Notes under the pieces: model-generated | Database searches by the model: none | What the model saw: the letters and a program-made list of their open reading frames with translations, nothing else | What the model was told of the DNA's origin: nothing | Made by a program: the position numbers and the translations under genes | In this document: positions 25,930-34,271 of the stretch, piece by piece | How the letters are laid out: every line of letters starts with the position of its first letter | How positions within the stretch are numbered: the first letter of the stretch is position 1 | Origin: JAYRSJ01 sp041920215 | GTDB taxonomy: Bacteria > Pseudomonadota > Gammaproteobacteria > Burkholderiales > Burkholderiaceae_C | Assembly: GCA_041920215.1 (NCBI GenBank) | Contig: JAYRSJ010000004.1 | Coordinates: forward strand, 194,910 to 258,909 | Direction: 5' to 3' | DNA: 64,000 nucleotides

Positions 25930-26694
25930 TCAGCTCGCAGCCAGCGCCTGGGCCAGGGCAACGTACTCGGCCACCGGCACCTCTTCGGCACGGCGCTGCA
26001 GATCGAACTGGCCCTTGAAGCCGCGGCCGCTCAGCCAGACACCCAGGCTGTGGCGCAGCAGCTTGCGGCGCTGCGAGAAGGCCGCCGCAACCATCTCGCC
26101 GAACAGGGCTGCGTCCAGCGCCGCGGCCTCGGCATAGGGCTGCATCCGCACGATCGCCGATTCGACCCGCGGCGGCGGATCGAAGGCCTCGGGGGGCACG
26201 TCCAGCACCGACTCGATGTGATAGCGCCACTGCAGCATCACCGAGAGGCGGCCATAGTCCTTGCAGCCGGGGCTGGCCGCCATGCGATCGACCACCTCCT
26301 TCTGCAACATGAAATGCTGGTCGACCACCTGGTCGACGAAGCCCAGCAGGTGAAAGAGGATGGGCGTCGAGATGTTGTAGGGCAGATTGCCGACCACCCG
26401 CAGCTTCTGGCCGCGCTCGGCCGCGAGGGCAGCGAAGTCAACCTTCAGCACATCGGACTCGATCACGGTCAGCGTCTCGCGGCGACGCAGCTTGGCGGCC
26501 AGATCACGGTCCAGCTCGATGACGGTCAGCTTCGGTATGCGCTGCAGCAGGGGCAGCGTCATCGCCCCCAGGCCCGGCCCGATCTCGACCAGGGCCTCGC
26601 CCTCGCGGGGGTCGATCGCATCGATGATGGCATCGATGATGCCGCCGTCGGTCAGGAAATGCTGGCCGAAACGCTTGCGGGCGACATGCGCCAT
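25930..26694 (-). CDS. ksgA: 16S rRNA dimethyladenosine transferase KsgA/RsmA
   Basis: This enzyme of about 254 residues dimethylates two adjacent adenosines near the 3' end of 16S rRNA during small-subunit maturation. It opens with the family start HVARKRFGQHFL. It then shows the SAM-binding motif VEIGPGLGAMT (about residues 38-48) and the catalytic NLPYNIS motif near residue 100. The ATG at 26694 overlaps the surA stop by one base (TGATG); a GTG nine bases upstream is a less likely start. In many betaproteobacteria pdxA lies between surA and ksgA, but not here. Confidence 0.95.
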   Translation of the reverse strand: MAHVARKRFGQHFLTDGGIIDAIIDAIDPREGEALVEIGPGLGAMTLPLLQRIPKLTVIELDRDLAAKLRRRETLTVIESDVLKVDFAALAAERGQKLRVVGNLPYNISTPILFHLLGFVDQVVDQHFMLQKEVVDRMAASPGCKDYGRLSVMLQWRYHIESVLDVPPEAFDPPPRVESAIVRMQPYAEAAALDAALFGEMVAAAFSQRRKLLRHSLGVWLSGRGFKGQFDLQRRAEEVPVAEYVALAQALAAS

Positions 26695-28019
26695 CACTGC
26701 CACTCGCGCAGTTCGACGAAGGCGCGACCGCGCAGTTCCTTCACCCAGTCCTGGTAGGCCTCGGCGTACTTCTGCTCACGCAGCGCATTGCGCGCCTGCT
26801 CGCGCAGCTGCTTGGGATCGACCTCCACCTGGCGGCGCTCCAGCACCTGGATGATGTGGATGCCGAAGCGCGAGGCAAAGGGATCGGAGATGCCGTTGAT
26901 CGGCAGGGCATTCATCACCTGCTCGAACTCGGGCACGAACATGCCCGGTGAGGCCCAACCCAGCGCGCCGCCCTCGGGCGCACTGCCGTCCTCGGAGTTG
27001 TCGCGCGCCACCGTCTCGAAGCTGGTACGGCCGCTCTCGATCTCGCGTTTGAACTCGGCCAGGCGGCGCCCCGCCACTTCGGCGCTGAGCTGTGGCGACG
27101 GGCGCAGCAGCACATGGCGGGCCCGGGTCTGGGTGACGCGGTCGATGCTGGCGCCGGCGCTGCGGTCGACCAGCTTCAGCAGGTGGAAGCCGGCGCTGCT
27201 GCGCAGCAGCTCGGGCGCCACCTCGCCGGGCTTCAGATCACGCACCGCGGTGACGAACAGATCGGGCAGACGCGCCGCAGCACGCATGCCGATCTCGCCG
27301 CCCTGCTGCTTGTTGCTATCCTCGGACAGCTCTCGCGCCACCTTGGCAAAGTCCTCTCCGGCCTTGACCCGCACCGCCGCCGCCTCGGCGACGGCGCGCC
27401 GCTCGGCCACCAGGGTCGCACCAGCCCCCTCCGGCACGCTGATCAGGATCTGCGCAATATTCAGGTCGGCGTTGGCGCTAGCCTGCTTGCGCTGCTCGTC
27501 CAGATAGTTGTCGATCTCGCCGTCAGTGATACGGATGCGCCCCTGCACCTCGCGCTCGCGCACCCGTTCGCTCATGATCTGATCGCGCAGGTTCTCGCGG
27601 AAGCGCTTGTAATCGATGCCCTCCGCCTTGAGCCGCTCCAGCAGCTGCGGCATGGTCAGCTTGTTCTGGATGGCCACATTGCCCACCACCCGGTCCAGCT
27701 CGGCTTCGTCGACACGCGGCCCGTTCTCGCGCGCGTGCGTGACCAGCACGCGCTCTTCGATCATCGATTCCAGTGCCGCCTTGCGGATCGCCTCGGGATC
27801 GGGCGTCTCCTTGCGCTGACGAGCCTCCTCGCGCAGCCGCTCGGCGCGCTGGGTGACCTCGCTGGCCGCCACCACGTCCTGGTTCACCACCGCAGCGATG
27901 TGATCGCCGGGGCGCAGCGTGCTGGAGGCTCCGGACTGGGCCAGCGCGGCAGGGGCTGCCAGCACGGCGCCAGCAGCGCAGACCAGGGCCAGGGTACGGA
28001 AGAACAGGGGTTCAGTCAT
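26694..28019 (-). CDS. surA: Periplasmic peptidyl-prolyl isomerase/chaperone SurA
   Basis: This 441-residue periplasmic protein escorts outer-membrane proteins, including LptD, to the assembly machinery. A signal peptide (about residues 1-27, ending ALAQ) is followed by the SurA N-terminal domain (INxxVVAASEVTQR-like region) and two parvulin domains at about 185-285 and 295-395. Their hallmarks are the ARHVLLRPS and FETVARDNSEDGSA segments and a GGALGWASPG motif. Its start overlaps the end of lptD by eight bases, and its stop overlaps the ksgA ATG. Confidence 0.94.
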   Translation of the reverse strand: MTEPLFFRTLALVCAAGAVLAAPAALAQSGASSTLRPGDHIAAVVNQDVVAASEVTQRAERLREEARQRKETPDPEAIRKAALESMIEERVLVTHARENGPRVDEAELDRVVGNVAIQNKLTMPQLLERLKAEGIDYKRFRENLRDQIMSERVREREVQGRIRITDGEIDNYLDEQRKQASANADLNIAQILISVPEGAGATLVAERRAVAEAAAVRVKAGEDFAKVARELSEDSNKQQGGEIGMRAAARLPDLFVTAVRDLKPGEVAPELLRSSAGFHLLKLVDRSAGASIDRVTQTRARHVLLRPSPQLSAEVAGRRLAEFKREIESGRTSFETVARDNSEDGSAPEGGALGWASPGMFVPEFEQVMNALPINGISDPFASRFGIHIIQVLERRQVEVDPKQLREQARNALREQKYAEAYQDWVKELRGRAFVELREWQ

Positions 28020-30492
28020 AGGGGCGATCTAGCGGGGCCGAGCGGTTGTGGCTCAGCGGTCGGTAACCGGGGATATTGTCTCTCAGGACATTGAGTGCAT
28101 TCGAGCCCAGCCGGGACAGGCCCACCAGCTCCAGCTGCAAGAGCAGGCGGGTATTGGTCTCGGCCCGGCCGGTCGAGAGCCGCTCGGCCCCCACCCGCAG
28201 GACCCAGCAGTCGGCGTCGTACTCCAGGGCCAGCAAGGAGTCGGTGAATCGCCGGTCGCGCAGGCTGTACTGCAGCCGCCCGGCGCTGTACCAGCTGCCC
28301 TTGCAGCTGCCGCCACCGCCGCTGCCCTTCTTGCGCGCACCATCGCCCGCGCCATACAGGGGCCACTGCCAACCCAGCTCCAGCTGCTCGCTCTGGCCGC
28401 GCGCCAGCCGGTAGGCGGTGCTGATCGTGCGGTAAGGCCCCGGCGAGTAGCGTGCCCGCAGCACGGTACGCACGCTGCGGCCGGCATCGGCATTGAATTG
28501 CAGCGAGCCCTCCAGCCACCAGGCCGGATTCAGGTGTGCTGCCCCGACCAGCAGCAGATCGGACACGCGCCGGGTCTGCGTCACGCCGTCCGGCGTGATG
28601 CGCTGATCGCTGAACAGGAAACGCTGCACCAGACCCAGGCGCAGCAACTCCTCGCCCTGCCGCGAGTCCAGCCAGCGTGAGGTCGCGCCGACGGTCAGCT
28701 GATGCGCGTCCGATACCCGGTCGATGCCGCTGAACTGGTTCTCGGCGTAGATGGAATCGAAGTTGAAGTCCTTGGCCGCCGAATCGAAATTGGGCAGGCC
28801 CAGCTGATCGCGGTAGGCGGTATTCACATAGAGCAGGCGCGGCTCCAGGGTCTGCAGCAGGCTGCTCCCGAACAGACGCGCCTCACGCTCGAACACCCAG
28901 CCATGGTCCAGGCTGAAGCCCGGCACACTGCGGGCTGCCGAGCGGCGCCCGTTGGCCAGGGGCTGATCCAGCGAATAGCTGGCCGAGTTGATCATCAGCT
29001 TGGGAATCAGCCACCAGGCCGCGCCCCCCATGGGCAGACTCAGATGCCCCAGCAGATGGACGCGCGAGCCGGTCTGCGTCTGGCTGCCCAGCGCAGCTGG
29101 CGGCAGGTCGAAGCGGTTGTACTCCAGCTCCAGCGCGCCCTCCAGCCGCGCGCTGCGGCCCCAGGGCAGATAGCCCGCCAGCACCCCTTCGTCAGCCAGG
29201 CTGGCGACCCGCAGACCGAGCTGCGGCGAGCGCTGGTAGGGCGATTCAAAGCGCGCCGACTCATCCAGGCCCTGCAGCAGCTGCCAGCGCTGCACCCGTG
29301 CATAGGCCTGGGCTTCGCCCCAGCCAAACAGGCGGCTGCGCTGCACCCGCAGATCGCTGGCCAGCAGGCGCGGCGTATCGCTGTCGATGCGCTTGGGCAG
29401 GTCCTTCCAGTAGTCGTCGTCCGAGACCCGCTCGCCATTGAAGCGGTAGTTCCAGCCATGGCCGATCTCGCCGCTATGCGCCAGATTGAGCGCCCAGCGC
29501 GAGCGCTCGGCCACCCGGTCATCGGGCAGCAGGGCCAGGCTCAGCTGGCCCTGGTGACGCGGCTCCAGATAGCGGAACTCGCTGTCCAGGCCCAGGCCGC
29601 GACGCGTCATCACGAAAGGGGTCAGCGTGGCATCGCGCTGCGGTGCCAGATTCCAGTAGTAGGGCAGGCCCAGCTCCAGACCGCTGCGGTTGTCCAGGCT
29701 GATATTGGGCGGCAGCCAGCCGGACTTGCGCTCCGAGCCCACCGGGAAGCTGAGCGCCGGCGCCGCCAGGATGGGCACGCCGTAGAAGCGCAGCACCGCG
29801 CCACTGGCCAGGCCCTCGTTGGCCTCGAAGTCCAGCCTGAGGCGCCGCGCCGTCAGCTGCCAGGCCGGCTCGGCGCCCTCACCTTCCACCGCCGGGCAGC
29901 TGCTGTAGCTGGCCTGCTCCGCCAGCACTCGCTTGTCACCCAGCAACTTGAGGCTTTGTGCCTGACCGCCGGCGCCGGTGCGGGAGAAGAAATAGGAGGG
30001 CTGCAGGAACTCGCCCTCGAAGCGCTGCACGAAGAGCTGCAGGGCCGGGCCGCGGATGCTGTTGCCATCGCGCTTGAGTTCGACCCCGCCCTGGGCGCGC
30101 GCCTCGTCGCTGGCCATGTCATAGCTGAGCTGGTCGGCCTTCAGCAGCAGCTCGCCATAACGCAGCTGCACCTCGCCCTCGGCGCTGGTGATGCGGTCGA
30201 GCTGACTGCTGAGCTTCTGGGCGCCCAGCACCAGGGCCGGCTTGCTCTTGCCGCCGCTGGCCTGCGGTGGGTTGAGAAGTCGGGTGGCACGCAGCGTCAG
30301 CGGCTCGCTGGGCTGCGCCGCAGCCGCCTGGCATAGGGCGAAGGCCAGCAAGGCCAGCGGCGTCGGGGAGGGGCGGGGGCGGTGGGGGCGCGGCACGGCG
30401 TCGGCAGGCGGCTTCAGGGTCGCAGCGGGCGGGAGGTTCGGGCAGACGGGATGGCGGGGCGGGGCCACCCTGCCGGCATTTGTAGAATTCAT
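28012..30492 (-). CDS. lptD: LPS-assembly outer-membrane protein LptD
   Basis: This 826-residue outer-membrane protein is the lipopolysaccharide translocon. A long N-terminal extension precedes a hydrophobic signal segment (about residues 45-60, ending AAAA). An OstA/jellyroll domain follows (about 85-200, with SAEGEVQLRYGE and LSYDMASDEARAQGGV), then a large beta barrel to the C-terminus. Cysteines are few, notably one near residue 199 and one near 741, as expected for the interdomain disulphides. It heads the lptD-surA-ksgA operon and is divergent from amgK. The first 40 residues are low-complexity and the true start might be later. Confidence 0.93.
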   Translation of the reverse strand: MNSTNAGRVAPPRHPVCPNLPPAATLKPPADAVPRPHRPRPSPTPLALLAFALCQAAAAQPSEPLTLRATRLLNPPQASGGKSKPALVLGAQKLSSQLDRITSAEGEVQLRYGELLLKADQLSYDMASDEARAQGGVELKRDGNSIRGPALQLFVQRFEGEFLQPSYFFSRTGAGGQAQSLKLLGDKRVLAEQASYSSCPAVEGEGAEPAWQLTARRLRLDFEANEGLASGAVLRFYGVPILAAPALSFPVGSERKSGWLPPNISLDNRSGLELGLPYYWNLAPQRDATLTPFVMTRRGLGLDSEFRYLEPRHQGQLSLALLPDDRVAERSRWALNLAHSGEIGHGWNYRFNGERVSDDDYWKDLPKRIDSDTPRLLASDLRVQRSRLFGWGEAQAYARVQRWQLLQGLDESARFESPYQRSPQLGLRVASLADEGVLAGYLPWGRSARLEGALELEYNRFDLPPAALGSQTQTGSRVHLLGHLSLPMGGAAWWLIPKLMINSASYSLDQPLANGRRSAARSVPGFSLDHGWVFEREARLFGSSLLQTLEPRLLYVNTAYRDQLGLPNFDSAAKDFNFDSIYAENQFSGIDRVSDAHQLTVGATSRWLDSRQGEELLRLGLVQRFLFSDQRITPDGVTQTRRVSDLLLVGAAHLNPAWWLEGSLQFNADAGRSVRTVLRARYSPGPYRTISTAYRLARGQSEQLELGWQWPLYGAGDGARKKGSGGGGSCKGSWYSAGRLQYSLRDRRFTDSLLALEYDADCWVLRVGAERLSTGRAETNTRLLLQLELVGLSRLGSNALNVLRDNIPGYRPLSHNRSAPLDRPYD

Positions 30493-30590
30493 TATCCATG
30501 AGGCCGGCGCCGGCCCACGTCTCGCTGCGCTGCGGCCAGCACAGGCCCGCCGTCCGCCGCTTCGCCACCACCCGCCATCCCCTGCCGACC

Positions 30591-31655
30591 ATGCATCCCG
30601 TCCCCTGGGCCGACCCGGCCCGCGCCCAAGCTTTCGACGTCTGGTTGGCCGGCCTGGCCGAGCCCCACGGCCTGCGCCGCGACAGCGTCACGCTGGCCCA
30701 TGCCGATGCCAGCAACCGCCGCTACCTGCGTGTGCAGGGCCAGGACAGCGGCAGCCTGATCATCATGGACGCCCCGCCGCAGGCGGGCAGCTCGGTCCAG
30801 CCCTTTCTGGACGTGGCCCGGCTGATGGCCGGCTGCGGTCTGCATGTGCCGGCGGTGCTCGCCGTCGACGTGGCGCAGGGCTTTGTGCTGCTGTCCGATC
30901 TGGGCCGACTGACCTATCTGCAGGCCCTGCAGCAGGTCGATGCCCGCGAGGCCGACCGCCTGATGCGCGCTGCGATCCAGGCCCTGGTCCAGTGGCAGCT
31001 CAAGGCCGATGCGCTCAGCCTGCCGGTCTATGACGAAGCCTTCATACGCCGCGAGCTGCAGATCTTTGTCGATTGGTGCGTGCAGCGCGAGTTCGGCCGC
31101 AGCTGGAATGCCACCGAGCAGGGCTGGTGGGAGCACTGCTGCCAGGTGCTGGTGCGCAGCATGCTGGACCAGCCGCAGCTGGCCATGCATCGCGACTATA
31201 TGGTGCGCAATCTGATGGTCTGCGAGGCTCCGCTGGCCACGCCGGGCATCCTGGACTTCCAGGACGCGGTGCGCGGCCCTGTCGCCTACGACATGGCCTC
31301 GCTGCTGCGCGATGCCTTCATCTCCTGGGACGAGGAGCGCGAACTCGACTGGGCGATCCGCTACTGGGAACAGGCGCGCAAGGCCGGCCTGCTGCGAGGC
31401 CATGCCTTCGAGGAGGACTTCGGCGAGTTCTGGCGTGCGCTGGAATGGGCCGGCCTGCAGCGCCACCTGAAGATCCTGGGCATCTTCTGCCGCCTCAAGC
31501 ACCGCGACGCCAAGCCGGCCTATGCCGAGGACCTGCCCCGGCTGTTTGCCTATGCGATCAAGGTCTCGACCCGCTATGTGCAGCTCTCGCCGCTGACCCA
31601 TCTGCTGGAGGGCCTGCGCGGCGAGCTGGTGCAAACCGGCTTCAGCCTGCGCTAA
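30591..31655 (+). CDS. amgK: N-acetylmuramate/N-acetylglucosamine kinase AmgK-like phosphotransferase
   Basis: This protein of about 354 residues is in the aminoglycoside-phosphotransferase/choline-kinase superfamily. The catalytic loop reads HRDYMVRN (His200, Asp202, Asn207), with the metal-binding Asp222 in ILDFQDA. Its length, and its position divergent from lptD-surA, match AmgK, which phosphorylates N-acetylmuramate in the peptidoglycan-recycling route described in Pseudomonas putida. The usual partner murU (nucleotidyltransferase) is not adjacent; a LysR gene follows instead. The ATG at 30591 is chosen because upstream residues look random. Confidence 0.85.
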   Translation: MHPVPWADPARAQAFDVWLAGLAEPHGLRRDSVTLAHADASNRRYLRVQGQDSGSLIIMDAPPQAGSSVQPFLDVARLMAGCGLHVPAVLAVDVAQGFVLLSDLGRLTYLQALQQVDAREADRLMRAAIQALVQWQLKADALSLPVYDEAFIRRELQIFVDWCVQREFGRSWNATEQGWWEHCCQVLVRSMLDQPQLAMHRDYMVRNLMVCEAPLATPGILDFQDAVRGPVAYDMASLLRDAFISWDEERELDWAIRYWEQARKAGLLRGHAFEEDFGEFWRALEWAGLQRHLKILGIFCRLKHRDAKPAYAEDLPRLFAYAIKVSTRYVQLSPLTHLLEGLRGELVQTGFSLR

Positions 31656-32617
31656 AGCGCTGGGCGGGCCGGCCCCGCGGCCGGCTCACCCAGCCAGGGA
31701 TCGCGGTCCTCGCCGCCGAAGAGTGCGAGCAGAAAGTCCAGAAACACCCGCGTGCGAGCCGGCAGGTACTTGCGCGTGGGCATCGCCGCCCAGATCGTGA
31801 AGCTGAACAGCCGCCATTCGGGCAGCACCCGCTCCAGCCGCCCCTCGCGCAAGGCGTCAGCAATCACGAAGGAAGGCAGGCCGGCAATGCCCAGGCCATG
31901 CAGGGCCGCGGAGTAGTTGGTGTCTATCGAGGTGGTGGCCAGCACCGGCCGCTGCGGCACACCCAGAAAGGTCTCCACCGCCGAGGCATCGTCCAGACCG
32001 CCGCGCAGGAACAGGATGCCGCGCTGCAGCTCCGAGATCGGCGGCAACATGGCCGCATAGCTGCGCAGCTCGCTGGGATGGTCGGGCCGGCCGTGGCGGT
32101 CCAGATAGGCCGGTGCCGCGCACATGATGACCTCGGTGCGCGCCAGGCGGCGCGCCACATAGTCGCCCTGCAGCGGCTCGCGGCTGCTCAGGATCGTCAG
32201 GTCGAAGCTCTCGTCCAGCGCGCTGACCGGTCCTGGCGAATGCAGCTCCAGCGTCACCTGCGGATGCTGCCGGTGGAACCGCGCCAGATGCTTGGCCAGT
32301 TGGTGCACCGCGATGGCCGGCGGCAGCAGCACGCGCAGATGGCCACGCGGTTCGGCGGTGGCCGAGGCGGCCAGGGCCTCGGCCTCCTCCACCTCCATCA
32401 GGATGCGACGCGCCCGCTCCAGATAGGCCTCGCCGATATCGGTCAGCGCCAGGCGCCGGGTGGTGCGGTTGATCAGGCGCGCGCCCAGATGCGCCTCCAG
32501 CTCGGCCACCAGCCGCGTCACCACCGCCGGCGCCTGGTCCAGGGCCCGCGCGGCAGCCGCAAACGAACCCTCGTCGATGACGCGCACGAAGACGCGCAAT
32601 GCCTTCAGTTGATCCAT
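31652..32617 (-). CDS. LysR-family transcriptional regulator
   Basis: This protein of about 321 residues starts with the LysR winged helix (MDQLKALRVFVRVIDEGSF, about residues 1-60, with the FAAAARALDQAPAVVTR recognition region). An effector-binding domain follows (~90-300). It belongs to the subgroup with the RLINRTTRRLALTD motif, which often controls nearby oxidoreductase or transport genes. Its stop overlaps that of amgK (CTAA). No obvious target is divergent from it except the regulator-like gene at 32729. The effector is unknown. Confidence 0.92.
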   Translation of the reverse strand: MDQLKALRVFVRVIDEGSFAAAARALDQAPAVVTRLVAELEAHLGARLINRTTRRLALTDIGEAYLERARRILMEVEEAEALAASATAEPRGHLRVLLPPAIAVHQLAKHLARFHRQHPQVTLELHSPGPVSALDESFDLTILSSREPLQGDYVARRLARTEVIMCAAPAYLDRHGRPDHPSELRSYAAMLPPISELQRGILFLRGGLDDASAVETFLGVPQRPVLATTSIDTNYSAALHGLGIAGLPSFVIADALREGRLERVLPEWRLFSFTIWAAMPTRKYLPARTRVFLDFLLALFGGEDRDPWLGEPAAGPARPAL

Positions 32618-32728
32618 CTCAGCCCCTTCGCTGCGCCGCATTGTCGGGCCGCCGCCGACCCCGGGTCGCGGGGTTGCGCCGTCCCTTGAAGCCGGGACAA
32701 TGCGCAGCCTCCGATCCCGCCACCCCTC

Positions 32729-33418
32729 ATGACCGCCGTCTTCCTGCTACGCCGCAACAGGCCCGCCTTGCTGGCCAGCCTGAAGGCCCTGTATGGAGAC
32801 GAGGCCGCCGCCACCGGGCAGAGCTGGCGCTGCGCCGGTACCGCCACGCTGTGGCGCGATGCGCTGCCGCAGCTGCAGGACCGACCGCCCGATGTGCTGG
32901 TGTGCGATCTGCAGCTGCTGGACGGGCCGGTCAGCCAGCTGCTGCAGCGCATGGCGGGGCAGCGGCCGCCACAGGTGCTGCTGGTGGCGCCGACCACCGA
33001 CGACCCCCTGCTCTTCCCGACCCTGCGCTGCGGCGCCCAGGGCTACTGCCTGGAATCGGCGCCGGGCTGCAGCCAAGGCCTGTTGGCGGCGCTGGCCGCC
33101 CTGCAGGCCCAGCACGCCAGCGTCTCGCCAGCGCTGGCGCGTCAGCTGCTGCAGGCCTTCGGCTTGTCCAGCAGCGGCTTGCAGCTGGCCCATTGCGTAG
33201 CCGCGGCCCATGACGACACACCGGTAGCGCCCGGCCTGGTACGGGCCCAGCAGCATCTGCTGAGCCTGGTCTCGCATGGCCTGCTGGCGGCCGAGATCGC
33301 GCAGCGCTGGCAGCTGGCCGAACAGGAGATCGCGCGCCGCATCGGCCGCATCCTCGCGGCCCTGCACCAGCTGCAGCCCTGGCCGCAGCCCGCCCCCGGC
33401 GGCGCTGTCGTCTGCTAA
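32729..33418 (+). CDS. NarL/LuxR-type response-regulator-like protein with degenerate receiver
   Basis: This 229-residue protein has the outline of a NarL-type response regulator. A receiver-like half (about 1-130) has one plausible phospho-site aspartate in VLVCDLQLLDG, and the C-terminal half contains a LuxR-like helix-turn-helix (LSLVSHGLLAAEIAQRWQL). The N-terminal acidic pair that binds magnesium is missing (the segment reads FLLRRNR), and the conserved lysine after GxxGY is replaced (GAQGYCLES). It is therefore probably a phosphorylation-independent pseudo-receiver. No kinase is adjacent. Confidence 0.65.
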   Translation: MTAVFLLRRNRPALLASLKALYGDEAAATGQSWRCAGTATLWRDALPQLQDRPPDVLVCDLQLLDGPVSQLLQRMAGQRPPQVLLVAPTTDDPLLFPTLRCGAQGYCLESAPGCSQGLLAALAALQAQHASVSPALARQLLQAFGLSSSGLQLAHCVAAAHDDTPVAPGLVRAQQHLLSLVSHGLLAAEIAQRWQLAEQEIARRIGRILAALHQLQPWPQPAPGGAVVC

Positions 33419-33432
33419 CCCGGCCGGCTAAC

Positions 33433-34062
33433 TCAGGTCCTGGGCGGCTCCGTGTCGACAAAGCTCGGGCGGGTGGCCAGCTTGTCGTAGAGGCGGGCCA
33501 GATTGGCATGGTCGCCGCGCCAGTCTATGGCCGGGAAGCGGAAGTCCAGATAGCCCAGCGCACAGCCCACCGCGATATCGGCCAGCGTGAAGTGGTTGCC
33601 CGAGCACCAGTTGCGCTCGCCCAGACCCTGGCCCATGGCCTTCAGCGCCGCATAGACCTTGCCCATCTGGCGCTCGACCCAGGCGGCACTGCGCTGTTCG
33701 GCGCTGCGCCCGCTCCAGGTCTGCTCCAGGCGGGCGAGGATGGACGCATCCAGCAGGCCGTCGGCCAGGGCCTCCCAGGTGCGCACCTCGGTGCGCTCGC
33801 GGCCGCGCTCGGGGATCAGCCGACCCACCGGCGAGAGCGTGTCCACATACTCGACGATGACGCGCGAATCGAAGACCGCGCCGGAGATCGCATCCTGGCC
33901 TTCCATCACCAGGCAAGGCACCTTGCCCAGCGGGTTCATCTTCAGGATGGCATCACTGGCCCACACATCTTCCAGCACCAGCTGGTAGTCGAGCTTCTTC
34001 TCCGCCATCACGATGCGGACCTTGCGGACATAGGGGCTGGTGAGTGAACCGATGAGCTTCAT
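33433..34062 (-). CDS. Glutathione S-transferase
   Basis: This protein of about 209 residues has the two-domain GST layout. A thioredoxin-like N-terminal domain opens with KLIGSLTSPYVRKVRI, with the catalytic Ser region near residue 9. It also has the NPLGKVPCL cis-proline motif and the FDSRVIVEYVD glutathione-binding region. A helical C-terminal domain with the FTLADIAVGCALGY N-capping motif follows. The ATG at 34062 is chosen because it starts the conserved first strand. The physiological substrate is unknown. It converges on the regulator-like gene. Confidence 0.93.
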   Translation of the reverse strand: MKLIGSLTSPYVRKVRIVMAEKKLDYQLVLEDVWASDAILKMNPLGKVPCLVMEGQDAISGAVFDSRVIVEYVDTLSPVGRLIPERGRERTEVRTWEALADGLLDASILARLEQTWSGRSAEQRSAAWVERQMGKVYAALKAMGQGLGERNWCSGNHFTLADIAVGCALGYLDFRFPAIDWRGDHANLARLYDKLATRPSFVDTEPPRT

Positions 34063-34227
34063 GTGGGCTTTGTGACGGACTGCAGTCCTGTTGCAGAACG
34101 ATTCTAGCGAAGCACCCTGCCCTCGCCAGCCTGTGGCACGGCTGTGACCAGGAGCACACAAGGCCCCCATCCATGTGCTTGTCAGGCGCGGGCGCCGGCC
34201 TCAGACTCTCGGCCGCCACCGGGCATG

Positions 34228-34251
34228 AAAAAACCCGGCCGAGGCCGGGTT
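34228..34251 (-). terminator. Intrinsic terminator of the GDSL-porin operon
   Basis: Read on the minus strand, AACCCGGC and GCCGGGTT form a perfect stem with a four-base loop, directly followed by six T residues (complement of 34228-34233). It lies 20 bases beyond the porin stop and is the clearest Rho-independent terminator in the window. Confidence 0.88.
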
Positions 34252-34271
34252 GGCAGCAAAGCCGCAGGGGC

